From Nitrospirales bacterium (GTDB lineage: Bacteria; Nitrospirota; Nitrospiria; Nitrospirales; UBA8639), in assembly GCA_012270585.1 (NCBI GenBank), contig JAAXIB010000014.1, forward strand, positions 1 to 64,000: 64,000 bases of DNA. The letters run 5' to 3'. A program made the position numbers and the translations under genes. Each line of letters opens with the position of its first letter. Positions within the stretch are counted from its first letter, which is position 1. A model generated the notes under the pieces. That model was not told the origin of the DNA and ran no database searches. It saw only the letters and a program-made list of their open reading frames with translations. This document shows positions 41,908-51,228 of this stretch, piece by piece.

Positions 41908-42876
41908 CTAGGGCGTGACCTTTGATACCCCGGTCAGCGGATGCGTCGTTCCACGAATGGAATGAATGATCGCATGGACCAGTTCCAGGGCGGCCACGCC
42001 CTCCTCACCGGAGACCCCGCCAGGAGCACCAGTCTGCATGGCTTGCACAAAGGCCTGCAATTCCCGTTTAAGCGGTTCTTCATCCCCTGCCTGGATCGCT
42101 TCCTCCTGCACGAATGCTTCAACGGTCGCCGGTTCCGTTTGTCGATACACGATGCCCTGGCGAGAGAGAAAGTCAACGGAAAGATAGAGGCGTTCCTGAA
42201 AGAGTCGCATTTTTCGCAAACGGCCGGTCGACATTCGGCTGGCCGTAAAATTGACGACGCACCCTTTGTCGAATTCGACCCGGGCATGGGCAAAATCGAC
42301 CTGCGGGGAAAGAACGGCGATCCCCACGGCCTCCACCGTGTTGACCTGGCCCAAGCCGAAAGACAAAATCAAATCGACGTCGTGAATCATCAGATCCAGC
42401 ACCACATCGACGTCCGTTCCCCGTGGTTGAAAGGGGGCGAGCCGGTGGCATTCGATAAACCTGGGATTCGAGATACGATCCTTGACCAGATCCCTGACGG
42501 GATTGAACCGCTCAACGTGACCCACGTGCAGAACCAACCCGTTCTGTTTTGCACGGCGGACCATCTGCCGTCCTTCCTCAGGCGTGGCGGCAATGGGCTT
42601 TTCAACCAGGACGTGCACGCCGGCTTCAAGGCAGTCCAACACGACTTCCCGGTGCCGTCGGGTCGGCACTGCAACGCTCACCGCGTCGACCTGACCCAAC
42701 AGACTCCGGCAATCCTCAAAATGGGCCACACCAAAACGATTGCCGATTTCGGTGCGCCGGGTCCGGTCAAGATCAACCACACCCACCAAACGGGTCTGGG
42801 GTAATTCGGAATAGATACGGGCATGATGTTGCCCAAGATGTCCCACGCCGATGACGCCGGCCTTGATGACTTCCAT
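41908..42876 (-). CDS. Gfo/Idh/MocA family oxidoreductase in the lipid A operon (GnnA-like candidate)
   Basis: 322 residues from the ATG at 42876, just after AGAGGAGAT. NAD(P)-binding GVIGVGHLGQHHARIY, then VDLDRTRR, VEKPIA (conserved Lys) and HRLAPFQPRGTDVDVVLDLMIHDVDLIL. A family member of this kind in the lpx operon recalls GnnA, which oxidises the 3-hydroxyl of UDP-GlcNAc so that GnnB can aminate it, giving lipid A with amide-linked chains. The identification is by family and location only; gnnB is not in the window. Members of the same family with other substrates (for example UDP-N-acetyl-glucosamine dehydrogenases of other pathways) are alternatives. Upstream gap 42877-43150 contains dispersed repeats. 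Confidence 0.75.
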   Translation of the reverse strand: MEVIKAGVIGVGHLGQHHARIYSELPQTRLVGVVDLDRTRRTEIGNRFGVAHFEDCRSLLGQVDAVSVAVPTRRHREVVLDCLEAGVHVLVEKPIAATPEEGRQMVRRAKQNGLVLHVGHVERFNPVRDLVKDRISNPRFIECHRLAPFQPRGTDVDVVLDLMIHDVDLILSFGLGQVNTVEAVGIAVLSPQVDFAHARVEFDKGCVVNFTASRMSTGRLRKMRLFQERLYLSVDFLSRQGIVYRQTEPATVEAFVQEEAIQAGDEEPLKRELQAFVQAMQTGAPGGVSGEEGVAALELVHAIIHSIRGTTHPLTGVSKVTP

Positions 42877-42908
42877 ATCTCCTCTTGGCATGAAAATAGC
42901 AATAAGCG

Positions 42909-42990
42909 GTCATTCTGAACGAAGCGAAGAATCTCTCCCTCAACAACCGAACGCCTGGAAAAGCAAATCCTTCGCTTGGCTCAGGATGAC
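42909..42990. repeat. Imperfect long inverted repeat GTCATTCTGAACGAAGC type
   Basis: Arms of about 26 bases starting GTCATTCTGAAC and ending CTCAGGATGAC, with about 20 of 26 positions matching, enclose a 30-base loop. It lies between the Gfo/Idh and lpxI genes of one operon and is an example of a widely occurring intergenic element. Confidence 0.65.
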
Positions 42991-43027
42991 AACCTGGTCG
43001 CGTGGAGACTTCTTTCAACAGTCGGGG

Positions 43028-43059
43028 CATGTCGGGTTGGCCCAGCGTAACCCGACATG
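43028..43059. repeat. CGGGTT-type palindromic repeat, copy 3
   Basis: CATGTCGGGTT and AACCCGACATG form perfect 11-bp arms around a 10-base spacer GGCCCAGCGT. It lies between the Gfo/Idh and lpxI genes. Confidence 0.75.
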
Positions 43060-43150
43060 TCCGGCTTAAGTCCCAACTTCAACAGAAAGTTGAAAGGCAT
43101 GGCGACTGCAAAAATCCGAGTGGCCCGTTGCGCAATAGTACATCCCCCAA

Positions 43151-44017
43151 TTATGCCGGAACACCAATAACTGCGATGCCGGCTTGACGAGCTTTTTCCA
43201 GCATCTCTTCTCGATCAAGCATAATGGTCTTGTGGGCCTCCAGTGCCAGCACCGAAGCCTTGGCTTCATCCATCACGTCGATGGTTTGGGGACCGACCAC
43301 AGGCAAGTCAAAGCGCAAATCCTGCTGGGGCTTGCAACACTTGACGACGACGGCCCCACTCCGAGCCAATCGACCACCACGCCGGATGGTCTCATCCGTG
43401 CCTTCGACCACTTCAACCGCGACGACCACACGATCTTTGACTACCACGCATTGACCAATGTCCATTCGGCCAATTTCTTTCGCAATACTCCATCCGCAGG
43501 ATACGTCCTCCCGTTCCTTTTTGGACAGTCCCCTCCGGGTCAACGTTCCTTCCGGAACGACCAGATTGGAAAGCCCGAACGTGGACTCTCGAATGGTAAT
43601 TCCTTCGTCTTCCAGGTCGTCGGCAATGGCCCTGAGAATATGATCATCCTTCCATGACTTCAGTTTGGCAAAAAACGCCATGGCCCGGAAATCCGGACGA
43701 ACACCGGAAAAGAGATGCGTTTTTTTCATCCCCCCCAGCATCACGGCTTGCTCGACCCCGTCACATTTGAGAGCTCGAATGACCTTCCCGAATTGACCAA
43801 TACGCACCCAATGCATCCGGTCGACCACCTGCTCCAATTCGGGAGCCGTTTCACCGTGATGGGCGACAGCCGATACTCGAAACCCGAGTTTTCTGGCGTT
43901 TTCGGCAAAGATGATGGGGAACCGACCGTTGCCTGCGATAAGGCCTATCCATGCACCAGTGGGAGGAAGCGGCAAAGCTGACGACGACAATTCTCGAGTC
44001 ACCGCGTGTGGGGTCAC
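43151..44017 (-). CDS. lpxI: UDP-2,3-diacylglucosamine diphosphatase, LpxI type (DUF1009)
   Basis: 288 residues. Hydrolyses UDP-2,3-diacylglucosamine to lipid X, the step done by LpxH in E. coli. The DUF1009 markers are IGLIAGNGRFPIIFAENAR, VMLGGMKKTHLF, the block LEDEGITIRESTF and the C-terminal DLPVVGPQTIDVMDEA. Its GTG at 44017 directly follows the lpxA TAG at 44018-44020, so it is tightly coupled to lpxA. Such a pathway set (LpxI with no LpxH) is known from several non-enteric phyla. A 133-base gap holding two repeats separates it from the Gfo/Idh gene. Confidence 0.93.
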   Translation of the reverse strand: MTPHAVTRELSSSALPLPPTGAWIGLIAGNGRFPIIFAENARKLGFRVSAVAHHGETAPELEQVVDRMHWVRIGQFGKVIRALKCDGVEQAVMLGGMKKTHLFSGVRPDFRAMAFFAKLKSWKDDHILRAIADDLEDEGITIRESTFGLSNLVVPEGTLTRRGLSKKEREDVSCGWSIAKEIGRMDIGQCVVVKDRVVVAVEVVEGTDETIRRGGRLARSGAVVVKCCKPQQDLRFDLPVVGPQTIDVMDEAKASVLALEAHKTIMLDREEMLEKARQAGIAVIGVPA

Positions 44018-44839
44018 CTAAAATTCTTCCTGATCGCTTTGACCTTTTCGCGCAGAACGACACATCCCACGAATCGAGGTTTCCAAAAACGTCAGCAGGA
44101 CCAGGACGTCAGGACTATCCTGGAATTGATGGCGCGCCAGTTTGATGGAATCGGCCATGCGCTGATTTTTTCGGAACAGCAAGCTGTAGGCTTGTTTCAA
44201 TGTGCGGATACGCTGGGCGGAAAACCCTCCCCGACGAAGCCCGACGGCGTTGATCCCATAAAGATTGGCCCGGTTTCCGACCGCACGCATGAACGGAGGC
44301 ACGTCCCTTGCGACGGCGGAACACCCGCCGATCATGGCATAATCCCCGATCCGCACGTATTGATGGACGCCGACCAACCCACCGATGACCGCGTAGTTCC
44401 CGACCGAAATATGCCCGGCAAGCGTCGCGGCATTGGCCATGACGACATGATCGCCGATGTGACAATCGTGCGCAACGTGCACGTAGGCCATCAAAAAATT
44501 ATGCCGGCCGATCGTCGTGACACCTCCGCCAAATGCCGTCCCGCGGTGAATCGTGACGTACTCCCGTAAGATATTTTCATCGCCGATGATTACGCGCGTC
44601 GGCTCATCATGATACTGAAGGTGCTGGGGCGGAGCCCCTATCGAAGCATAGGGAAAAATTTTACACCGTTGTCCGATTTCCGTATGGCCCTCTATACACA
44701 CGTACGCACACAGTTCAGTGCCCAGACCGACTTTCACGTGTTCGCCGATCACACAAAAAGGACCCACAATCACGTCCTCATCGAGTTCGGATTTCTGATG
44801 CACGATAGCCGTGGGATGAATTGACCGACTCGACATCAT
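44018..44839 (-). CDS. lpxA: UDP-N-acetylglucosamine acyltransferase
   Basis: 273 residues. First step of lipid A synthesis, adding a hydroxyacyl chain to position 3 of UDP-GlcNAc (or, if the GnnA-like route holds, to the 3-amine of UDP-GlcNAc3N). A left-handed beta-helix of hexapeptide repeats (IHPTAIVHQKSELDEDVIVG, then NFLMAYVHVAHDCHIGDHV, which holds the catalytic His) is followed by a C-terminal helical domain. Trimer in the cytoplasm. Its ATG at 44839 shares one base with the fabZ stop (TAATG). Confidence 0.95.
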   Translation of the reverse strand: MMSSRSIHPTAIVHQKSELDEDVIVGPFCVIGEHVKVGLGTELCAYVCIEGHTEIGQRCKIFPYASIGAPPQHLQYHDEPTRVIIGDENILREYVTIHRGTAFGGGVTTIGRHNFLMAYVHVAHDCHIGDHVVMANAATLAGHISVGNYAVIGGLVGVHQYVRIGDYAMIGGCSAVARDVPPFMRAVGNRANLYGINAVGLRRGGFSAQRIRTLKQAYSLLFRKNQRMADSIKLARHQFQDSPDVLVLLTFLETSIRGMCRSARKGQSDQEEF

Positions 44840-45336
44840 TATCCTGGAAGGTTTGACTGCTCCGTCCAGGCATTCGTGGAGTCTGCATCTTCCGACCGCA
44901 TCATCGCCGTTGATTCAGCCTCACAAACCAGATCCGACCCCACAAAGGCTTTCCCTTGCATCTTCCAAAACGGTGACCGGCGTTTGATCACTTCGACTTC
45001 CAACCGTATCTGATCCCCGGGAATCACGGGTTTGCGAAACTTTACCTTGTCGATTCCCGTCAGGTACACGATCGGGGCACCCTCAACGGATGACGATCGA
45101 ATGGCCAACACTCCACCCAATTGGGCAAGCGCTTCTACAATTAAAACACCGGGAAAGACGGGACGCCCGGGGAAATGGCCTTGAAAGTAGGGGTCGTTGA
45201 TCGTGACGTTTTTCAGCCCGACCGCCCGTCGACCGGCTTCAAACTCCACCACTCGATCCACGAGCAGAAACGGGTAACGGTGAGGAAGGATGGATTGCAC
45301 CTCAACGATATCCATGACGGTCTCTGACTCAGCCAT
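44839..45336 (-). CDS. fabZ: 3-hydroxyacyl-[ACP] dehydratase
   Basis: 165 residues. Hot-dog fold dehydratase of fatty-acid elongation: HRYPFLLVDRVVEF, then GHFPGRPVFPGVLIVEALAQ with the catalytic His and Glu, then KVKFRKPVIPGDQIRLEVEV. It competes with lpxA for 3-hydroxyacyl-ACP, the reason the two genes travel together. GGGAGCGATCAG precedes the ATG at 45336. In enteric bacteria lpxD lies between the OmpH and fabZ genes; here the two are separated by only 86 non-coding bases and lpxD is absent. Confidence 0.95.
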   Translation of the reverse strand: MAESETVMDIVEVQSILPHRYPFLLVDRVVEFEAGRRAVGLKNVTINDPYFQGHFPGRPVFPGVLIVEALAQLGGVLAIRSSSVEGAPIVYLTGIDKVKFRKPVIPGDQIRLEVEVIKRRSPFWKMQGKAFVGSDLVCEAESTAMMRSEDADSTNAWTEQSNLPG

Positions 45337-45422
45337 CTGATCGCTCCCAGTCTACTACGCGCGCTCAAACACAAACCGTCCGTCACACGGCGTCGACGCT
45401 GTGACACATGCCGCGTTGTTCC

Positions 45423-46028
45423 TCAGCGGAACGTGGTCTGATCCAAGATTTCCAACACGTCGGACGAAAAATCCATGCTCGAATCATAATACCGTGTTGG
45501 AGTATTCTTCCCTTTTTCCACGACTAAAACCAACCCCTGTTGTTGAGCAATTTGTTTGACCACCAAATCGACCTGGTCACGAAATTCGCCCAGCAACTCG
45601 GCCTGTCTAGCCTGGAACTCCCGTGTCATATTACCGGCTTTTTGCTGGTAAGCCAACATCCGTTGGCGCAATTGCTCTTCCTTTTGTTGCTTGGCTGCGG
45701 GACTTAAGACGCTGCCTTGACGCAATAGTTCATTTTCCAAATTCCGCAGTTCCTGCTGTTCAAGTTCGAGCAACGCCTGCCGATCCTTCATAAACTGGTT
45801 GAGAGTCTCATTGACCTGACGTCCGAGTTTTGATTCTTTCAACAACCATTGCGGATCCACCACACCGATAGCAATACCGGACGACACCGGGCGTTCCGTT
45901 CGGGAAATTCCGGACGTTTCAGAAGCGGAAGTCGCGCATCCCGTCGCCGCGGACAACATGAGGGACATGCCTGCCAGGAGAACGCCTCCAGGGAACGATA
46001 CCTCCTTCGAGTGGCTCATTCTCGTCAT
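45423..46028 (-). CDS. OmpH/Skp family periplasmic chaperone, possibly lipidated
   Basis: 201 residues from the ATG at 46028 (AAAGGGACAATT before it). Skp-type proteins carry unfolded outer-membrane proteins to BamA. A signal segment is present (GVLLAGMSLMLSAATGC). The body has an IAIGVVDPQWLL strand, long helices (LELEQQELRNLENELLRQ, and KQQKEEQLRQRM) forming the tentacles, and a C-terminal VVKQIAQQQGLVLVVEKG strand, matching the family. An AATGC lipobox-like end to the signal hints at a lipoprotein, unlike soluble E. coli Skp. Second gene after bamA, ten bases from its stop. Confidence 0.85.
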   Translation of the reverse strand: MTRMSHSKEVSFPGGVLLAGMSLMLSAATGCATSASETSGISRTERPVSSGIAIGVVDPQWLLKESKLGRQVNETLNQFMKDRQALLELEQQELRNLENELLRQGSVLSPAAKQQKEEQLRQRMLAYQQKAGNMTREFQARQAELLGEFRDQVDLVVKQIAQQQGLVLVVEKGKNTPTRYYDSSMDFSSDVLEILDQTTFR

Positions 46029-46038
46029 AATTGTCCCT

Positions 46039-48372
46039 TTAAAATACGTTCCCAACGGAAAACTCAAAGACGCTCTCTTGCTCCTGGGGCTCACGATCCA
46101 GTTTGAGCCCCCACGCCGCGCGTAAAGGACCAAACGGCGAGATCCACCGTACCTCTAATCCCGTCGCCGCTCGCAACTGGAAATCCAAGCCTTCGTCTTC
46201 GGCAAAGCCTTTCCCGTAATCGAAAAAGAGCACCCCATTCAATTTCGCAGCAGGAAGGACGGGAAAAATCAACTCGGAATTAAAAATCAACTGTTTATTC
46301 CCGCCCGCCAACGTTCCGGATGGGGTCACGGGACCGGCTCGCCCATATTGAAATCCGCGCATCGTATTGATGCCACCGACAAAAAAGAGTTCCGTCAGGG
46401 GCACGGAGTCTCCCGAGTAGCCTTCCGCCATGCCGAAACGACTGCGAAACGCCATCCGGAGATCCCAAACGGGTAACGGGATGTATTTCAACCCATCAAG
46501 TGCGAACCGATAGAAATTGTTGGTCCCGCCCAGCGCCTCGGTTCCAAAACCCAGGCGCAGACCCGTTCTCGATCCGGTCCGCGGATCCTGGAAAAAATCA
46601 CGGGTATCACGAAAAATACTCGAACGGAACCCCGTCGTGGATTGATCACCGAGTTGGGCTTGAATGAAGTCTGGCGCATCGGTGGCCAGATTTTTAATCC
46701 TGATTGTTTCCCCGACGAGGGTCAAACTCCCCGACATATATTCAGAAAAGGCCCGTCCCCATTGGACCGTTCCTCCCTTTCTTTCTTCCTGATACGTCAG
46801 AAAATTCGTTTCCGTACTAAACCCGTCTGCCTGAAAGGAAGTGGGACCGTCAAACAGTGCCGGATTCCTGAACGTTAAGACCCCAATGGTACGACGAACA
46901 CCGACCTGTCCGCGAATGCGAACCAGGTACCCCAAGCCCAACAAATTGCCTTCTGAGATATTGGCAATGGCCGTAAATTGATCGAGAGTGCTGAACCCGC
47001 CACCAATACTGAATTGCCCCGTGGGTTTCTCTTTGACTCGGACTTCAACGTCAACTTTATCTTCCTCCACCTGTTCGGGAAAAAGTTCAACCGTTTCAAA
47101 AAAATTCAGATTGTTGAGTCGTTGAAAACTTCGCTTGATTGCCGCGGAATGTAGGACCTCTTGTTCATCCACTCGCAACTCCCGGCGAATGACGTTATCA
47201 CGTGTTTTATCATTCCCCGTAATGTGAATCTCTCTCACCCGGATCAGCGCCCCTTCTTTGATCGTAAAGGTAATCTCCGTCGCCAGCGTTTCAGGATTCG
47301 GGGCCAGATTAGGTGTGACCTCGGCAAATGAATACCCTTCTGCTCCATACCTGTCCGTTATCCGAGAGATCTCTTCCCTGATCGTCGTTCGTTGAAACAC
47401 GTCATTGGGACGGATAAACGAAAACCGCGCAAGGTCTTCGTCTTCGAAAACCGTATTCCCTTCATAGCGAACCGTTTGAACCGTATAGGGCTGACCTTCA
47501 CTGATTCGAAACGTCAGGTTCACGTTTTCTTTATCGTCACTCAGTTCAATAGCCGGCGTGCCTATCTGGACGTCGAGATATCCTCTGTTCGAATAAAATT
47601 CCTTGATCCGTTCTATATCATTGGAGAGTTCTTCCTGGTGTAAAATTCCGGCGTCCGTTATGAGGGAGAGGAAGGGAGTCCATTCCTGGTTGGCCATCAC
47701 GCCCAACAAATCCTTCTTGTTGAAGACAGTCATGCCTGCGAAACGGATCGAATCAATCTTGGCTCGCGCTCCTTCCTGAATAAAAAAGGTCACACGATTG
47801 CGACTCTCCTGTAACTCCTGAACAACAGGAATGACTTTGACCTTATGATACCCGTTCTTTTCATATTCAACCCGAATCTTTTCCGCACTCACTTTAATCG
47901 CTTGTTGATCGAGAAACACTTGATTCTTCAGCGTGATGACCTCTCTCAATTTGTCGTCCGATAACGCGTCATTTCCATCAAAGATAATGTTCGTCACAAA
48001 GGGCTTTTCCCGTACCACGAAAATGACCGCCACGCCCTTTGTTTTCGTCTCGGTCTGCACTTGCACGTCGTCGAAGAACCCCATCCCGTAAATCAGTCGA
48101 ATCTGCTCTTGGGTCACCTGCGTGGTTAGCAGGTCTCCTGTTTTCAGGGTCACGTTTCCGAGAATCGCCGCCGCCTCAATTCGCTGATTCCCTTGAATGA
48201 CAATGCTCTCGACGATCAAATCCTGTGATTGGCTCGATACCGGCGAGGGCCCACTCATGAACATGAGCCCATACACGAGAATCACCCCCAACACTCGACT
48301 GGTTGTTGTTCTCCGAGGGATCCCGTGGTTGTGCATCGTAAAACGCTGATTTTCCGAATTGACGTTCATCAT
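46039..48372 (-). CDS. bamA: Outer membrane protein assembly factor BamA
   Basis: 777 residues from the ATG pair at 48372/48369 (a GTG at 48426 gives 795). After the signal sequence come five POTRA-type units (starting IVESIVIQGNQRIEAAAILG, later IIFDGNDALSDDKLREVI, SIRFAGMTVFNKKDLLG, TVRYEGNTVFEDEDLARF, REIHITGNDKTRDNVIRREL), then a C-terminal Omp85 beta-barrel with FFVGGINTMRGFQYGRAGPV and a terminal Phe (VGNVF), as expected for insertion signals. It inserts outer-membrane proteins. A near-consensus promoter lies 160 bases upstream, so bamA heads the lpx operon. Confidence 0.95.
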   Translation of the reverse strand: MMNVNSENQRFTMHNHGIPRRTTTSRVLGVILVYGLMFMSGPSPVSSQSQDLIVESIVIQGNQRIEAAAILGNVTLKTGDLLTTQVTQEQIRLIYGMGFFDDVQVQTETKTKGVAVIFVVREKPFVTNIIFDGNDALSDDKLREVITLKNQVFLDQQAIKVSAEKIRVEYEKNGYHKVKVIPVVQELQESRNRVTFFIQEGARAKIDSIRFAGMTVFNKKDLLGVMANQEWTPFLSLITDAGILHQEELSNDIERIKEFYSNRGYLDVQIGTPAIELSDDKENVNLTFRISEGQPYTVQTVRYEGNTVFEDEDLARFSFIRPNDVFQRTTIREEISRITDRYGAEGYSFAEVTPNLAPNPETLATEITFTIKEGALIRVREIHITGNDKTRDNVIRRELRVDEQEVLHSAAIKRSFQRLNNLNFFETVELFPEQVEEDKVDVEVRVKEKPTGQFSIGGGFSTLDQFTAIANISEGNLLGLGYLVRIRGQVGVRRTIGVLTFRNPALFDGPTSFQADGFSTETNFLTYQEERKGGTVQWGRAFSEYMSGSLTLVGETIRIKNLATDAPDFIQAQLGDQSTTGFRSSIFRDTRDFFQDPRTGSRTGLRLGFGTEALGGTNNFYRFALDGLKYIPLPVWDLRMAFRSRFGMAEGYSGDSVPLTELFFVGGINTMRGFQYGRAGPVTPSGTLAGGNKQLIFNSELIFPVLPAAKLNGVLFFDYGKGFAEDEGLDFQLRAATGLEVRWISPFGPLRAAWGLKLDREPQEQESVFEFSVGNVF

Positions 48373-48525
48373 CCTCTGTCGGAGATACAAAACACCCTTC
48401 CTAGGAGGCGGAAAACAGACAAGCACCAGTTATGGCCCGCACTCAACGGTGAGAGGCACACGGTTGTTATCTGGGGACCTGATTCAGACACTCAAACCTG
48501 AAAGGAAGCCAAAAAAGGCTGCGCC

Positions 48526-48554
48526 ATTATAGAGCGACCTGTATTGCTTGTAAA
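48526..48554 (-). promoter_or_regulatory. Promoter of the bamA-lpx-waa operon
   Basis: Minus strand: TTTACA (48554-48549), 17-base spacer, TATAAT (48531-48526), a full -10 match and a five-of-six -35 match. Transcription would begin near 48519, giving a leader of about 150 bases to bamA. Confidence 0.75.
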
Positions 48555-48599
48555 GTTTGGGACGCTTGTTTGGGATGCTTGAAAGCGGAGTTTCCTTGC

Positions 48600-48629
48600 T
48601 TGACTTTCATTTTTTGGTTCACCTACTAT
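48600..48629 (+). promoter_or_regulatory. Candidate promoter of lon
   Basis: TTGACT at 48600-48605, 18 bases, TACTAT at 48624-48629. No CIRCE-like or other heat-shock operator is evident here. The leader to the ATG at 48781 would be about 145 bases. Confidence 0.45.
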
Positions 48630-48780
48630 CAAATGGTCTGTTGGAAACAAATGCTGTAGACACAGTCACAACCCGTATGGGTCAAAGACGGACGATTCCT
48701 GCCCCCGGCAGTGCAACCCAACAACTTTTTTCTTATTACTCGCAACGTTTACCGGCCTGATTTATTCAAACGCATAATCG

Positions 48781-51228
48781 ATGACGCAAGAACTCCATCC
48801 GGCTCCTCAACACGTTGACATTCCTGACGATCTACCGTTGATTCCCGTCAGGGACATCGTCGTCTTTCCATACATGGTTCTGCCCCTGTTTGTCGGGCGG
48901 GAAATGTCGATTAAAGCGATTGAGACGGCTCTCGCCGGCAATAGAATGGTCCTGTTGGCGACTCAGAAAGCCCATGATACCGAAGCGCCCAAACCGGCGG
49001 ATATTTTCGAAACCGGGACCGTCGGCATGATCATGCGCATGCTGAAGCTACCCGACGAACGGATCAAAATTCTGGTCCAGGGTCTGACCAAAGCGAAAAT
49101 CATCGACTATCTCCAATCTGAACCGTTTTACTCCGTCCGCATTCAACCCTTCCCGACTTCTGGAGAGCAGGCACCGTCCCTCGAGACAGAAGCCGTCATT
49201 CGGACTGCAAAAGAGGGAGTGGACCGGATCGCCAGTCTTGGGAAAGTACTCATGCCGGACGTCATGGTGGTCATCGAAAACATGGATGAACCCGGCCGGC
49301 TGGCGGACATCATCGTATCGAACCTCGGATTGAAAGTGGACGTGACCCAGGAAATTTTGGAAATTGACGATCCGGTGACCCGCTTGAAGCGCGTCACGGA
49401 GATCTTGTCGAAAGAGATCGACGTTTTGTCGATGCAACAAAAAATCCAGGCCGACGCCAAAGGCGAAATTGATAAGACCCAGCGGGAATATTTTCTTCGT
49501 GAGCAGTTGAAGGCGATTCAGAAGGAACTTGGAGAGCTGGATGATCGGGCCGAAGAAGTGGCGGAATTTCGGAAACGCATCGAAGAATGCCGCATGCCCG
49601 AAAAGGTGCTGAAGGAAGCGGACAAACAATTGAAACGTCTGGAAAAAATGCACCCCGACACCGCCGAAGCGGCTACCGTGCGCACCTACATGGAATGGAT
49701 GGTGGAAATTCCGTGGAGTCACGCCTCCACGGACAATCTGGATATTCAAGCCGCCAAAAAGGTGCTCAACGACGACCATTACGATCTGGAAAAAGTCAAG
49801 GAACGCATCCTTGAATATTTGGCCGTACGCAAACTCAAAGAGAAACTCAAAGGACCGATTCTGTGCTTCGTCGGTCCACCCGGCGTGGGAAAAACGTCGT
49901 TGGGGAAATCCATTGCCCGGGCCTTGGGTCGGGAATTCGTGCGCATGAGTCTGGGCGGGGTGCGGGACGAAGCCGAAATCAGAGGGCATCGCCGTACGTA
50001 CGTTGGAGCCTTGCCCGGACGTATCATGCAAGGGATCAAGCAGGCAGGCACCAACAATCCCGTGTTCATGCTGGATGAAGTCGACAAAGTCGGAATGGAT
50101 TTCCGCGGCGATCCTTCAGCCGCGCTCTTGGAAGTGTTGGACCCCGAGCAAAATCACGCGTTCACGGATCATTATTTGGGAGTCCCCTTCGACCTCAGCA
50201 ACGTGATGTTCATCACGACGGCCAATCTCATGGATCCTATTCTTTCGGCTCTGCGGGATCGAATGGAAATCATTGAAATTCCCGGATATACCGAAGAAGA
50301 AAAACTCGGGATTGCCCGCCGCTATCTCATCCCACGACAACTGGAAAAACATGGAATTTCGGAGAAACATTTTCGCATTACCGATCCTGCCGTGCAGAGA
50401 ATCGTGACCCACTATACGCGTGAAGCCGGTGTCCGCAACCTTGAACGGGAACTCGCCAACGCCATGCGGAAAGTCGCCAGGCGCGTTGCCGAAGGCAAAC
50501 CGAAAACCTATTCCATCACGCCGCATTCCCTCCGCACCTATCTCGGCATTCCCAAATACCTGCCGGAAACCGAAAAGGAAAAAGACCAAGTCGGGTTGAC
50601 CATCGGGCTGGCATGGACGGAAACGGGCGGTGAGACGCTGCACATCGAAGCCACGGGGATGCAGGGCAAAGGGAACCTGACTTTAACGGGCCACCTCGGG
50701 GACGTCATGAAGGAATCCGCCCAAGCCGCGCTCAGCTACGTCCGCGCGCAGGCCGGCACATTGGGCATCAAGGAAGAAACCTTCTCGACGACCGACATTC
50801 ATATTCACGTTCCCGCGGGCGCTATCCCCAAGGATGGGCCTTCAGCTGGGATTACCATGGCCACGGCGCTCGCGTCGAGTCTGGCGAATATTCCCGCCAG
50901 ACATGACGTCGCCATGACGGGAGAAATCACCCTCCGCGGCCGCATTCTCCCCATTGGCGGCTTAAAAGAGAAAATTCTTGCGGCGAAGCGAGCCTCAATC
51001 CCCCGCATCATTCTCCCGAAACGAAACGAAAAGGATTTGGAAGAGCTCCCCAAACATTTACTGAAAGGCGTCAAGATCATTTTTGTGGAGACGGTGGATC
51101 AGGTCTTTGCGGCGGCGCTTCAACGCCCGGCACGCAGCAGACCCAAACCTCCCACACGCTCCAAAACAGCAGTTTCAAACCGAAAAAAACGGGTATCAGC
51201 TTTGCCTGCAAAAAAGGCTCGGCGGTGA
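48781..51228 (+). CDS. lon: ATP-dependent protease La (Lon)
   Basis: 815 residues. Residues about 15-215 are the N-terminal substrate-recognition domain. Walker A is GPPGVGKT at residues 365-372 and Walker [12 protein letters not shown] at 428-438. The proteolytic domain holds KDGPSAG with catalytic Ser688, and GGLKEK with Lys731 as partner (numbering by my count against the E. coli pair Ser679/Lys722). It degrades damaged and regulatory proteins in the cytoplasm. The C-terminus adds about 40 basic residues ([20 protein letters not shown]). The thiL start overlaps the lon stop (GTGA), so the two are coupled. Confidence 0.97.
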   Translation: MTQELHPAPQHVDIPDDLPLIPVRDIVVFPYMVLPLFVGREMSIKAIETALAGNRMVLLATQKAHDTEAPKPADIFETGTVGMIMRMLKLPDERIKILVQGLTKAKIIDYLQSEPFYSVRIQPFPTSGEQAPSLETEAVIRTAKEGVDRIASLGKVLMPDVMVVIENMDEPGRLADIIVSNLGLKVDVTQEILEIDDPVTRLKRVTEILSKEIDVLSMQQKIQADAKGEIDKTQREYFLREQLKAIQKELGELDDRAEEVAEFRKRIEECRMPEKVLKEADKQLKRLEKMHPDTAEAATVRTYMEWMVEIPWSHASTDNLDIQAAKKVLNDDHYDLEKVKERILEYLAVRKLKEKLKGPILCFVGPPGVGKTSLGKSIARALGREFVRMSLGGVRDEAEIRGHRRTYVGALPGRIMQGIKQAGTNNPVFMLDEVDKVGMDFRGDPSAALLEVLDPEQNHAFTDHYLGVPFDLSNVMFITTANLMDPILSALRDRMEIIEIPGYTEEEKLGIARRYLIPRQLEKHGISEKHFRITDPAVQRIVTHYTREAGVRNLERELANAMRKVARRVAEGKPKTYSITPHSLRTYLGIPKYLPETEKEKDQVGLTIGLAWTETGGETLHIEATGMQGKGNLTLTGHLGDVMKESAQAALSYVRAQAGTLGIKEETFSTTDIHIHVPAGAIPKDGPSAGITMATALASSLANIPARHDVAMTGEITLRGRILPIGGLKEKILAAKRASIPRIILPKRNEKDLEELPKHLLKGVKIIFVETVDQVFAAALQRPARSRPKPPTRSKTAVSNRKKRVSALPAKKARR

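Noticed and set aside
49048-50031. 327-residue minus-strand frame in lon
   Set aside because: Shadow of lon; a long open frame in the third reverse phase of a GC-rich gene. Lon carries all catalytic motifs.
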